From assembly GCA_958296185.1 (NCBI GenBank), contig CATQIB010000004.1, positions 48,582 to 112,581 of the forward strand: 64,000 nt of DNA. Direction: 5' to 3'. Below are positions 29,564 to 37,343 of this stretch, piece after piece. The notes beneath the pieces were generated by a model that worked only from the letters and a program-made list of their open reading frames with translations, had not been told where the DNA came from and did no database searches. The position numbers were made by a program, and so were the translations under genes. Origin of the DNA: an uncultured Mesonia sp. (GTDB taxonomy: Bacteria; Bacteroidota; Bacteroidia; Flavobacteriales; Flavobacteriaceae). Numbering within the stretch: the stretch's first letter is position 1; the number at the start of each line of letters is the position of its first letter.

Positions 29564-30607
29564 TTACAATTGTTCCTTCTGATTTTTTGCATATTTTTGC
29601 CATCGCGCAACACAATCTTGAATGTCTTGCGGTACTTCAGAATCAAAACTCATCCATTTTTTAGTAACAGGATGCTCAAATCCCAAGGTTTTAGCGTGTA
29701 AAGCTTGGCGCGGCAACACCTTAAAACAATTATCTACAAACTGCTTATATTTTGTAAAGGAAGTGCCTTTTAAAATGCGCTCACCACCATAGCGCTCATC
29801 ATTAAATAAGGTATGGCCAATATGCTTCATATGCACACGAATTTGGTGTGTTCTTCCTGTTTCTAATTGACATTCGACTAAAGTAACATACCCTAATCGT
29901 TCTAAAACTTTAAAATGAGTAATCGCTGGTTTTCCCTTTTCGGAATCGTCTCCTTCAAAAACCATATTCTGCAAACGATTTTTGGGATGCCTTCCTATAT
30001 TCCCTTCTATCGTTCCTTGATCTTCCTCTACATTTCCCCAAACCAAAGCTATATATTTGCGTTCGCTAGTTTTATGAAAAAATTGATTCGATAAATGAGC
30101 CATAGCCTGTTCAGTTTTAGCTACGACTAACAGACCGCTAGTATCTTTATCGATGCGATGTACCAAACCTGGTCTTTCACTACTATTGTTGGGTAAATTG
30201 TCAAAATGATGCACCAAAGCGTTAATCAAGGTACCCGAATAATTGCCGTGTCCAGGATGAACTACCATTCCGGCAGGCTTATTTACGACTAAAAGCACCT
30301 CATCTTCATACACAATATCTAAAGGGATGTTCTCTGGAGTGAGTAAAAACTCATAAGGCGGATGGGATAACAAAACTTTCACCTCATCGCCTGCTTTAAC
30401 CTTATAATTTTGTTTGACCGGTTCGCCATTTACAAAAACACTACCGTCACGTGCGGCTTGTTGTATTTTGTTTCGAGTAGCATTTTCTATAAAATTCATT
30501 AAAAACTTATCTACCCTTAAAGGATCTTGCCCCTTTGAAGCTGTAAAAGCGTAATGCTCATACAAATCGTCATTACCATTATCTATTCCTGTAGGCTCTT
30601 GTGTCAT
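29564..30607 (-). CDS. RluD-type 23S rRNA pseudouridine synthase
   Basis: 347 residues with an N-terminal S4 RNA-binding domain (RVDKFLMNFIENATRNKIQ) and the RluA/RluD catalytic domain. The catalytic motif HRIDKDTSGLLVVAK contains the essential Asp. Expected to isomerise uridines of helix 69 in 23S rRNA. The ATG overlaps the stop of the PASTA gene by one base (TAATG), so translational coupling is likely. Confidence 0.93.
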   Translation of the reverse strand: MTQEPTGIDNGNDDLYEHYAFTASKGQDPLRVDKFLMNFIENATRNKIQQAARDGSVFVNGEPVKQNYKVKAGDEVKVLLSHPPYEFLLTPENIPLDIVYEDEVLLVVNKPAGMVVHPGHGNYSGTLINALVHHFDNLPNNSSERPGLVHRIDKDTSGLLVVAKTEQAMAHLSNQFFHKTSERKYIALVWGNVEEDQGTIEGNIGRHPKNRLQNMVFEGDDSEKGKPAITHFKVLERLGYVTLVECQLETGRTHQIRVHMKHIGHTLFNDERYGGERILKGTSFTKYKQFVDNCFKVLPRQALHAKTLGFEHPVTKKWMSFDSEVPQDIQDCVARWQKYAKNQKEQL

Positions 30608-31176
30608 TATTCCTCGCTATTATAATTTCTACTCCCATCACCCAAAACCAAATCAATTACAGAAGTTTTTGGCAAACGCTCACCTGCCTTCAAGGCTTTC
30701 CCGTTATGACGTAAGCCAATAACAGCGTCTTTTGCTAAATTGGGCTTATAGGTGATCTCTCCTATTTCAAAGCCAATTGATTTCAACGTTGGAATCACTT
30801 GTCTTTTTGTTCTTCCCTCAATCTCAGGTATTTCAATTTTAGCGTAACCCGAAGGGTTAAGGGTAAGGTATATTTTCCTGTTTTCTTTCACATTTTTACC
30901 AGGCTTCGGATTTTGTTCTATAACCGAATATATAGGGTAATCAGGGTTGTAATTTGCACTGTCAACTACTACATAACGCAAATTATAAGCCTCAAGTTCT
31001 TGTTCTACAACCTCCAAAGAGAGCTTTGATAGGTCTGGCACCTCTATACGCTGATCGTGATTAGTGGTGCTATCTAACCAACTTAAAGCGGCAAACACAA
31101 TTATAAAAATCAGCAATAAAGCGATAAGCAACTGGTAAACAAAGAGCTTACTAAATAGGAATCGAAATAATTTCAT
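30607..31176 (-). CDS. PASTA domain membrane protein
   Basis: 189 residues: one N-terminal transmembrane helix (LLIALLLIFIIVFAALSW) and then two PASTA repeats (VPDLSKLSLEVVEQELEAYN, and IPEIEGRTKRQVIPTLKS). PASTA domains bind cell-wall fragments or act as spacers in kinases and penicillin-binding proteins; here no kinase or PBP domain is attached. It lies divergent from ddl, another wall gene, which supports an envelope role. Confidence 0.85.
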   Translation of the reverse strand: MKLFRFLFSKLFVYQLLIALLLIFIIVFAALSWLDSTTNHDQRIEVPDLSKLSLEVVEQELEAYNLRYVVVDSANYNPDYPIYSVIEQNPKPGKNVKENRKIYLTLNPSGYAKIEIPEIEGRTKRQVIPTLKSIGFEIGEITYKPNLAKDAVIGLRHNGKALKAGERLPKTSVIDLVLGDGSRNYNSEE

Positions 31177-31196
31177 TATTCTTTTGAATTATTAGG

Positions 31197-31204
31197 CAAA
31201 GATA
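31197..31204 (-). promoter_or_regulatory. -7 box before the PASTA-rluD operon
   Basis: TATCTTTG on the minus strand, 21 bp before the PASTA ATG. No -33 TTG at the right distance. Confidence 0.4.
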
Positions 31205-31216
31205 TAAAAACACCCG

Positions 31217-31224
31217 TATTTTTG
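31217..31224 (+). promoter_or_regulatory. -7 box before ddl
   Basis: TATTTTTG, 21 bp before the ddl ATG at 31246; no matching -33 TTG. The two divergent -7 boxes here are only 12 bp apart. Confidence 0.4.
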
Positions 31225-31245
31225 TGTTAGTTATAAATTTGGTTT

Positions 31246-32226
31246 ATGAAAAAAAAAATTGCTGTCGCCATGGGCGGTTATTCTAACGAAGCTCAAATTT
31301 CTATCAATAGTGGCTCTTTAGTTATAAAAAATCTCGATAAAAATCACTACACCCCTTTTGCTGTACATATCACATCCGATGCTTGGGAGGTGGTTATGCC
31401 CGATGGTGAAAAGTATCCTATCAATAAAAGAGATTTCTCTTTCACCAAGGATGGGGTCAAAACTCAATTTGATGCGGTTTTTAATATCATTCATGGAACT
31501 CCAGGGGAGGATGGTCTTTTTGCAGCCTATTTGCAAACAGTAAATGTTCCACAAACCAGTTGTGATTATTATCCTGCAGCTCTTAGTTTTAATAAAAGGG
31601 ACTGTATTAGTGTTTTAAATGCATACCAAATACCGACTGCAAAAAATTATTTTTATAATGATGGTGATACTATTGATGAGGAAGAGATAATCAAAAAGGT
31701 TGGCTTGCCTTGCTTTATAAAAGCCAATAAGGCGGGAAGTAGTTTTGGAATTACTAAAGTAAAAGAGAAATCAGAAATTCAATCGGCTATCGATCATGCT
31801 TTGAAACAAGACGATGAAGTAATTATTGAGTCGTATTTATCGGGTACAGAAGTTTCTGTAGGGGTGATACAGTATCAAGGTGAGATTATAGCCTTACCGG
31901 TGACCGAAATCGTAAGTGAAAATGAATTTTTTGATTATAAGGCCAAATATTTGGGCGAGTCCCAGGAAATTACCCCTGCAAGAATTGGTGATGCTGACAC
32001 CCAAAAAGTTCAGGAATTAGCTATTAAAGTCTACAAAAAACTCAAATTAAAAGGCTTGAGTAGAGCCGAATTTATATTTCACCAGGGCGAACCTCACTTT
32101 ATTGAAGTAAACACCTGCCCAGGATTGAGCGAAGCTAGTATTCTTCCCCAACAAATTAAAGCAGCCAATTTAAGCTTGAAAGAAGTATTTGGAGCTTGTA
32201 TAGAAAGGGCTATTAGCAATCGATAA
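31246..32226 (+). CDS. ddl: D-alanine--D-alanine ligase
   Basis: ATP-grasp enzyme that makes D-Ala-D-Ala for peptidoglycan precursors in the cytoplasm. Seen: the N-terminal MGGYSNEAQISINSG (normally GGxSxEHxVS), GTPGEDG, the ATP-grasp core CFIKANKAGSSFGITKV, and the metal-binding end FIEVNTCPGLSEASILP. 326 residues is normal. coaD follows 27 bp later, with its own -7 box in the gap. Confidence 0.95.
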   Translation: MKKKIAVAMGGYSNEAQISINSGSLVIKNLDKNHYTPFAVHITSDAWEVVMPDGEKYPINKRDFSFTKDGVKTQFDAVFNIIHGTPGEDGLFAAYLQTVNVPQTSCDYYPAALSFNKRDCISVLNAYQIPTAKNYFYNDGDTIDEEEIIKKVGLPCFIKANKAGSSFGITKVKEKSEIQSAIDHALKQDDEVIIESYLSGTEVSVGVIQYQGEIIALPVTEIVSENEFFDYKAKYLGESQEITPARIGDADTQKVQELAIKVYKKLKLKGLSRAEFIFHQGEPHFIEVNTCPGLSEASILPQQIKAANLSLKEVFGACIERAISNR

Positions 32227-32234
32227 TATTTTTG
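32227..32234 (+). promoter_or_regulatory. -7 box before coaD
   Basis: TATTTTTG directly after the ddl stop and 19 bp before the coaD ATG. No -33 TTG at a normal distance, so coaD may also be read from ddl. Confidence 0.35.
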
Positions 32235-32253
32235 TAACTTTAAACTAAAAAAT

Positions 32254-32718
32254 ATGCGTAGAGCAGTATTTCCAGGGTCGTTTGACCCTATAACTCTTGG
32301 ACATTACGATATAATTGAACGCGGTCTTACCCTTTTTGACGAAATCATCCTAGCCATTGGCGTGAATGCCGAAAAAAAATATATGTTCAGTTTAGAAGAG
32401 CGTATTGAATTTCTAAATAAAACCTTCGACCACGAAAAAAAAATCAAAGTGATGCCTTATAAAGGTTTAACCATAGATTTTTGCAAGGCGCAAAATGCAG
32501 ATTTTATTTTAAGAGGGCTAAGAAATCCTGCCGATTTTGAATTTGAAAAAGCCATTGCGCACACCAATAGGAAATTATCTAGTATTGAAACTTTATTCCT
32601 ACTTACGTCAAGTGGCAAAAGCTACATTTCTTCCTCTATAGTTCGGGATGTTATTAGAAATAATGGAGATTATACCGTCCTAGTGCCTGATGCCGTTCGA
32701 ATAAACAGAAAGCAATGA
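32254..32718 (+). CDS. coaD: Phosphopantetheine adenylyltransferase
   Basis: Nucleotidyltransferase for the fourth step of coenzyme A synthesis. The 154 residues begin with the signature GSFDPITLGHYDIIERG (HxGH class, here TLGH) and end with the ISSSIVRDV motif. Its stop overlaps the start of the M14 peptidase gene by 4 bp, so these are translationally coupled. Confidence 0.96.
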   Translation: MRRAVFPGSFDPITLGHYDIIERGLTLFDEIILAIGVNAEKKYMFSLEERIEFLNKTFDHEKKIKVMPYKGLTIDFCKAQNADFILRGLRNPADFEFEKAIAHTNRKLSSIETLFLLTSSGKSYISSSIVRDVIRNNGDYTVLVPDAVRINRKQ

Positions 32719-34478
32719 AAATCAAAAATACCATTTATTTAAGCTTTTTAATTTTAGGATTATCAACCTTAATGGGTTGTGATTTCTCAAAATATATTAA
32801 AACAGATCAAAAATTTAATTTCGAAACAACTTTCGAAAAATCAAATGGATCAAAAACAGCCACCTACCAAGAAGTAATCACTTTTTATCAAAATCTCGCG
32901 CAACAATTTCCATCGGTATCAATTCACGAAATGGGTTTTACCGATAGTGGTAAACCTTTGCATTTAGTTGTTTTTAACCCTACTGGGGTATTTACTCCCA
33001 AAGCTTTTCAAGAAAAATTAGTAATGCTTGTTAACAACGGCATTCACCCAGGTGAAACTGACGGAATTGACGCCAGCATGATGTTTTTTAGAGATCTTGC
33101 GCAAAATAAGATTGATTCTCCTAAAAATACGATAATTGCCACCATACCAATTTACAATGTGGGAGGCGCGTTAAACAGAAATAAATACAGCCGAACAAAC
33201 CAAAATGGGCCTGAGGCTTATGGCTTTAGAGGAAATGCCAAAAATTATGATTTAAACAGAGATTTCATCAAAGCAGACAGTCAAAACGCCATGGGGTTTT
33301 CAAAAATATTTCACTATTTGAAACCGGCTATTTTTTTAGACAATCATGTAACCAACGGCGCAAATTACCAATACACGCTAACGCATTTGATTACGCAAGA
33401 ACAAAAATTTGACGGACCCTTAGGCACATTTTTAGCAGATGAATTTCAAAAAGAAATAAAGAAAAGATTACTTTTAAAAAATTGGGAGGTAACCCCTTAT
33501 GTAAATGTTTTTGGAAAAAGCCCAGAACAAGGTTTTGATCAATTTCTTGACCTGCCCAGGTATTCGGTAGGTTATGCTAGCCTATTCAACACTTTAGGAA
33601 TAACTGTAGAAACCCATATGCTTAAAGATTACAAAAAAAGGGTTAGCGCTACTTATGATTATATGCTATCTTGCTTAGAAATAAGCGAGGATTATCACCA
33701 ACAAATAAAGGAATTAAAAGCAAGGAATACTGAATTTCATCAAAATAAAAAATGGCATAAAACCAATTTTAAATTAGATAAATCAAATTCTTCAACTCTA
33801 TTGTTTAAAGGATTTAAAAGTTATATCCAAAAAAGTGAGGTAACTGGGTTAGATCAATTGTACTATGATGATTCTCAGCCTTACACGGAAGAAATACCAT
33901 TTTATAACCATTATATCGCTAAAGACAGTATACGCGTGCCCAAGGCTTATTTAATCCCTCAAGCTTGGCAAGGTGTAATTGAAAGACTTAAAGCGAATGA
34001 AATAATTCTTGAACCTGCCCAAAAAGACACTCTATTAGAAATAACAGCATACAGAGTAAAAGACTTTAAAACACTCAGAAAGCCATTTGAAGGGCATTAT
34101 TTGCATTACGAAACAAAAATCCAAAAAGAGAAAATTTTAAAGCAAGTAAGAAAAGGAGATATTTGGGTACCTGCAAGACAACCTGGTATAAATTATATTT
34201 TAGAAACTTTAGAGCCAACGGCTCCAGATTCATTTTTTAACTGGAATTTCTTTGACAGCATCTTACAACAAAAAGAACATTTCTCTCCTTATGTTTTTGA
34301 TCAAACTGCAGCTAAACTACTAAGAGAGAATCCCACTTTAAAAAGAGCCTTTGAAGCAAAAAAAGCGACTGACCCCAATTTCAAGGCAAATGCATACCAG
34401 CAATTAGATTGGCTGCATAAGCGCTCTAAACACTATGAGAAAGCTCACTTACTTTACCCTATTTTCCGGTTGGAATAA
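32715..34478 (+). CDS. M14 family zinc carboxypeptidase-like lipoprotein
   Basis: 587 residues. Lipoprotein signal with lipobox LMGC. The M14 zinc motif is HPGETDG near residue 112, with the conserved Arg/Asn and the third His ligand expected in the DLNRDFIKAD and FLDNHVTNGA stretches. Only the first 300 residues are peptidase-like; the rest is beta-rich and unassigned. It probably trims peptides at the envelope. It starts inside the coaD stop and its 3' end overlaps the convergent Nudix gene by 30 bp. Confidence 0.87.
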   Translation: MKIKNTIYLSFLILGLSTLMGCDFSKYIKTDQKFNFETTFEKSNGSKTATYQEVITFYQNLAQQFPSVSIHEMGFTDSGKPLHLVVFNPTGVFTPKAFQEKLVMLVNNGIHPGETDGIDASMMFFRDLAQNKIDSPKNTIIATIPIYNVGGALNRNKYSRTNQNGPEAYGFRGNAKNYDLNRDFIKADSQNAMGFSKIFHYLKPAIFLDNHVTNGANYQYTLTHLITQEQKFDGPLGTFLADEFQKEIKKRLLLKNWEVTPYVNVFGKSPEQGFDQFLDLPRYSVGYASLFNTLGITVETHMLKDYKKRVSATYDYMLSCLEISEDYHQQIKELKARNTEFHQNKKWHKTNFKLDKSNSSTLLFKGFKSYIQKSEVTGLDQLYYDDSQPYTEEIPFYNHYIAKDSIRVPKAYLIPQAWQGVIERLKANEIILEPAQKDTLLEITAYRVKDFKTLRKPFEGHYLHYETKIQKEKILKQVRKGDIWVPARQPGINYILETLEPTAPDSFFNWNFFDSILQQKEHFSPYVFDQTAAKLLRENPTLKRAFEAKKATDPNFKANAYQQLDWLHKRSKHYEKAHLLYPIFRLE

Positions 34479-35072
34479 ATTCTTTTTTTGATTGAGTAAT
34501 TCAACAATATTGGCATAAGATTTTTGTAATGCTTTTTGTGTTTTCTCAGCATTTTTCCACTTCACCTTAGTAATACCTTCATTTAATTGAGGATACAAAG
34601 GTCCCTGATAATCGGTACTCATCTTATACCAAAAGGTTTCTTTTAACTTATAAGTGCCATTTCGCTTTAAAATATGATAAGTTTTGGTAAGAAAATGATC
34701 TATTTTTAAGCCTTCAACCATTGTTTCCTCCTCAACCTCCCTCAGGGCTGTCAATTCTATAGTCTCATCTTTTTCGGCTTTCCCCTTGGGCAAATCCCAT
34801 TTTTTATTTCTGTAAATAAATAGAATCTCCTGTTTAGGATTGGTCACCACTCCCCCACCAGCTTTGATCGTCTTTAACTTCTTTTTAAAGTAGCTTAATG
34901 CTTTCTTATCGCTTTTATGATAAAGATTCACATATTTTAGTTCGCCTTTGTCTACTTTTTTAATAATACGTTTTATCTTAGCGGCTTGAATTGGAATAGA
35001 AGTATAGGGAGATTCCATTTCTGGATTTGCCGACAGCAAAATAGGATGATCATTTACAAATATTTTATACAT
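34449..35072 (-). CDS. Nudix hydrolase
   Basis: The Nudix box GKAEKDETIELTALREVEEETM is seen near residues 98-120 in a domain that starts with EILFIYRNKKWDLPKG. The N-terminal 65 residues form an extra domain. The start is ATG 35072 (MYKIFVNDHPI); the longer frame from 35102 would reach into pyrE. The substrate, a nucleoside diphosphate linked to something, is unknown. Its start codon lies 4 bp from the pyrE start codon on the other strand, and its end overlaps the M14 gene by 30 bp. Confidence 0.9.
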   Translation of the reverse strand: MYKIFVNDHPILLSANPEMESPYTSIPIQAAKIKRIIKKVDKGELKYVNLYHKSDKKALSYFKKKLKTIKAGGGVVTNPKQEILFIYRNKKWDLPKGKAEKDETIELTALREVEEETMVEGLKIDHFLTKTYHILKRNGTYKLKETFWYKMSTDYQGPLYPQLNEGITKVKWKNAEKTQKALQKSYANIVELLNQKKNLFQPENRVK

Positions 35073-35076
35073 CGTT

Positions 35077-35724
35077 ATGATTTTAGATAAAGACACGGCC
35101 AAAAAAACAGCCGAATTACTTTTACAAATAAAAGCAATTAAATTAGAACCACAAGAACATTTTACGTGGGCAAGCGGATGGAAATCGCCGATTTATTGCG
35201 ATAACCGGATAATTTTGTCTTATCCTCCCATCCGTAATTACGTAAGAGAAAATATAGCCAAACAATTAGAGCAGCACTACGGCTTACCAGACGTTATCGC
35301 AGGTGTTGCTACCGGAGCGATTGGCATTGGCATGCTAGTAGCAGAATACCTAGGCCTACCTTTTGTTTATGTTAGACCAGAAGCAAAAAAACATGGAAGA
35401 CAAAACCAAATTGAAGGTCATTTAGATAAAGGCGCTAAAGTTGTTGTTATTGAAGACCTAATCAGTACAGGAAAGAGCAGCTTAAATGCTGTTAAAGCTT
35501 TAGAAAAAGGTGGCGCAACTATTAAGGGTATGTTCGCTATTTTCAGTTACGGATTTGATATCGCTCAACAAAATTTCCTAGATAAAAACCTTGATGTGCA
35601 CGTATTAAGCAATTATGAAAACCTAATTCAGCAAGCCTACGACACCAAGTATTTAAACGATAAAGAATTAGAAACTCTAAAAAATTGGCGCACCAACCCC
35701 GCAGAGTGGAACCCAAATAAATAA
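35077..35724 (+). CDS. pyrE: Orotate phosphoribosyltransferase
   Basis: Joins orotate to PRPP to give OMP in pyrimidine synthesis. 215 residues with the substrate loop FTWASGWKSPIYCDNR near residue 28 and the PRPP motif VVVIEDLISTGKSS near residue 126. The start ATG 35077 is certain from conservation of MILDKDTAKKTAELLLQI-type N-termini. Followed 4 bp later by an SRPBCC gene. Confidence 0.96.
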   Translation: MILDKDTAKKTAELLLQIKAIKLEPQEHFTWASGWKSPIYCDNRIILSYPPIRNYVRENIAKQLEQHYGLPDVIAGVATGAIGIGMLVAEYLGLPFVYVRPEAKKHGRQNQIEGHLDKGAKVVVIEDLISTGKSSLNAVKALEKGGATIKGMFAIFSYGFDIAQQNFLDKNLDVHVLSNYENLIQQAYDTKYLNDKELETLKNWRTNPAEWNPNK

Positions 35725-35728
35725 AATC

Positions 35729-36127
35729 ATGCAACTAGAAACAGATAAAGTACACGTAAATAAAAGCCAACAAGAGCTATTTCAATTTTTACTTAAAGTG
35801 GATAATTTTGAAAAAATCATGCCATCTTCTATTCAAAAATTTGAAACCACTGGAGATGATAGTTTTCTTTTTCAGTTAAAAGGAATGCCAGAAATCAAAT
35901 TACTGATTAAAGAAAAGCAAGCCTATGATAAAATTACGCTAGGAGCAAAAAGTGAAAAACTACCTTTTTCATTGATCGCCTTAATCGAGGAAGATAGTCA
36001 AGCCAAAAACAAAAGCTATGTTCAGCTTCAATTTGAAGGTAATTTTAACCCCATGATGAGTATGATGATAAAATCTCCACTTAAAAACTTCATAAATACA
36101 CTTGCTGAAAACTTAAGCAAGCTTTAA
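35729..36127 (+). CDS. SRPBCC (START-like) fold protein
   Basis: 132 residues shaped like a small polyketide cyclase/SRPBCC protein: N-terminal NKSQQELFQFLLKVDNFEKIMP (helix and pocket entry), central beta strands and a long C-terminal helix with LKNFINTLAENL. The family binds hydrophobic ligands; no ligand can be named. It is cotranscribed with pyrE (4-bp gap) and its end overlaps birA by 4 bp. Confidence 0.8.
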   Translation: MQLETDKVHVNKSQQELFQFLLKVDNFEKIMPSSIQKFETTGDDSFLFQLKGMPEIKLLIKEKQAYDKITLGAKSEKLPFSLIALIEEDSQAKNKSYVQLQFEGNFNPMMSMMIKSPLKNFINTLAENLSKL

Positions 36128-36855
36128 TATAGTAATTTCACCTCTTTTAGGTTAAATTCACGAGTTCTAGCGTCCTCTAGTAGTACTTGCAAAAGGCCTT
36201 CTGGAGAGACGCATTTTATTATACCTGAGGTCTTCTCCCCATCTGGAAATTCAAAAGCAGCAACCTCCCCTCTTTTAAACAAGAATCGGTGGTACTTCTT
36301 TCGCAACAAATCAGATGATTCATTTAAAGATTTTTCCATTCCATTTTTGAGCTGGTTGGCCAATTTCGTTTCTAAAGTATCTAGATCAAATAGTTTATGA
36401 TTTAGCAAACACAATGAGCTAGCTTGGGGTAAATCGACAAAATCAGTTTGATTTACATTTACCCCCACGCCTATTACACTACCTTTAATTATTTTACCTG
36501 CAATTATATTTTCGATTAAAATTCCGGCTATTTTTTTATTATCTGCCAAAATGTCGTTTGGCCATTTTATCTTCCAGTTGGCTGAAACTTCCTGCTTCAA
36601 AACCGAGTGAATAGCTATTGCTGCAACCATACTTATTTTAAAATTATCTTTAATTGGCAAATTTAAGCTAGGCATTAACAGACTAAATGCTAGGTTTTTA
36701 TGAGCAAATGATTGCCATTTTGCGCCTAGCTGCCCCCTTCCTTGCGTCTGATTTCGACAACTTACTAAAACAGGCTCGTCTTGTTTGTAGGATCGATAAA
36801 ATTCTTTAAGATAAGTATTGGTTGAGGGGGTGGTATGAACTTTGATTATATGCAT
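36124..36855 (-). CDS. birA: Biotin--[acetyl-CoA-carboxylase] ligase
   Basis: Activates biotin with ATP and attaches it to biotin carboxyl carrier protein. 243 residues. The biotin/ATP loop reads QTQGRGQLGAKW near residue 37 and the KWPNDILADNKKIAGIL motif near 97. The N-terminal helix-turn-helix of E. coli BirA is missing, so this is the monofunctional type and not a repressor. It is divergent from rsfS. Confidence 0.94.
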   Translation of the reverse strand: MHIIKVHTTPSTNTYLKEFYRSYKQDEPVLVSCRNQTQGRGQLGAKWQSFAHKNLAFSLLMPSLNLPIKDNFKISMVAAIAIHSVLKQEVSANWKIKWPNDILADNKKIAGILIENIIAGKIIKGSVIGVGVNVNQTDFVDLPQASSLCLLNHKLFDLDTLETKLANQLKNGMEKSLNESSDLLRKKYHRFLFKRGEVAAFEFPDGEKTSGIIKCVSPEGLLQVLLEDARTREFNLKEVKLLY

Positions 36856-36922
36856 GCGTGAAATAAAGCACTAAAGTAAATATAACTTTTTGTTAACTGT
36901 GCTAAAAGAGCATTAAAAGTTA

Positions 36923-36930
36923 TAACTTTG
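36923..36930 (+). promoter_or_regulatory. -7 box before rsfS/ftsH
   Basis: TAACTTTG 23 bp before the rsfS ATG. No -33 TTG within the normal spacing. Confidence 0.45.
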
Positions 36931-36952
36931 CCAAAATTTGAAAATTAATTGA

Positions 36953-37324
36953 ATGACAAAAGATAACAGCAACACAGACTTACTACTTACCCACATAATT
37001 AAAGGGATTGAAGACGTTAAGGGCAACGATATTGTTTTAATGGATTTAAGAGAAATAGAAAATACAGTTTGTGATTACTTCGTAATATGTAGTGGTAATT
37101 CAAATACACAAGTCAATGCGATAGTAAATTCCATACAAAAAGTAGTTAGTAAAAGTTTGAAAGATAAGCCTTGGCACATTGAAGGAACAGACAATGCCGA
37201 ATGGGTTTTAATGGATTATGTGGATATTGTCGTTCACGTTTTCCAGAAACAAACCAGAGAGTTTTATGACATAGAGAGTCTTTGGGGCGATGCAAAAACT
37301 ACTGCAATTGAGACCAATTATTAA
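36953..37324 (+). CDS. rsfS: Ribosome silencing factor RsfS
   Basis: Binds L14 of the 50S subunit and blocks subunit joining when nutrients are scarce. 123 residues of DUF143 with the typical DLREIENTVCDYFVICSGNS, PWHIEGTDNAEWVLMDY and VHVFQKQTREFYDIESLW stretches. It is followed 19 bp later by ftsH, an arrangement common in Bacteroidetes. Confidence 0.95.
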   Translation: MTKDNSNTDLLLTHIIKGIEDVKGNDIVLMDLREIENTVCDYFVICSGNSNTQVNAIVNSIQKVVSKSLKDKPWHIEGTDNAEWVLMDYVDIVVHVFQKQTREFYDIESLWGDAKTTAIETNY

Positions 37325-37343
37325 AATATTAGTACAATAAATA

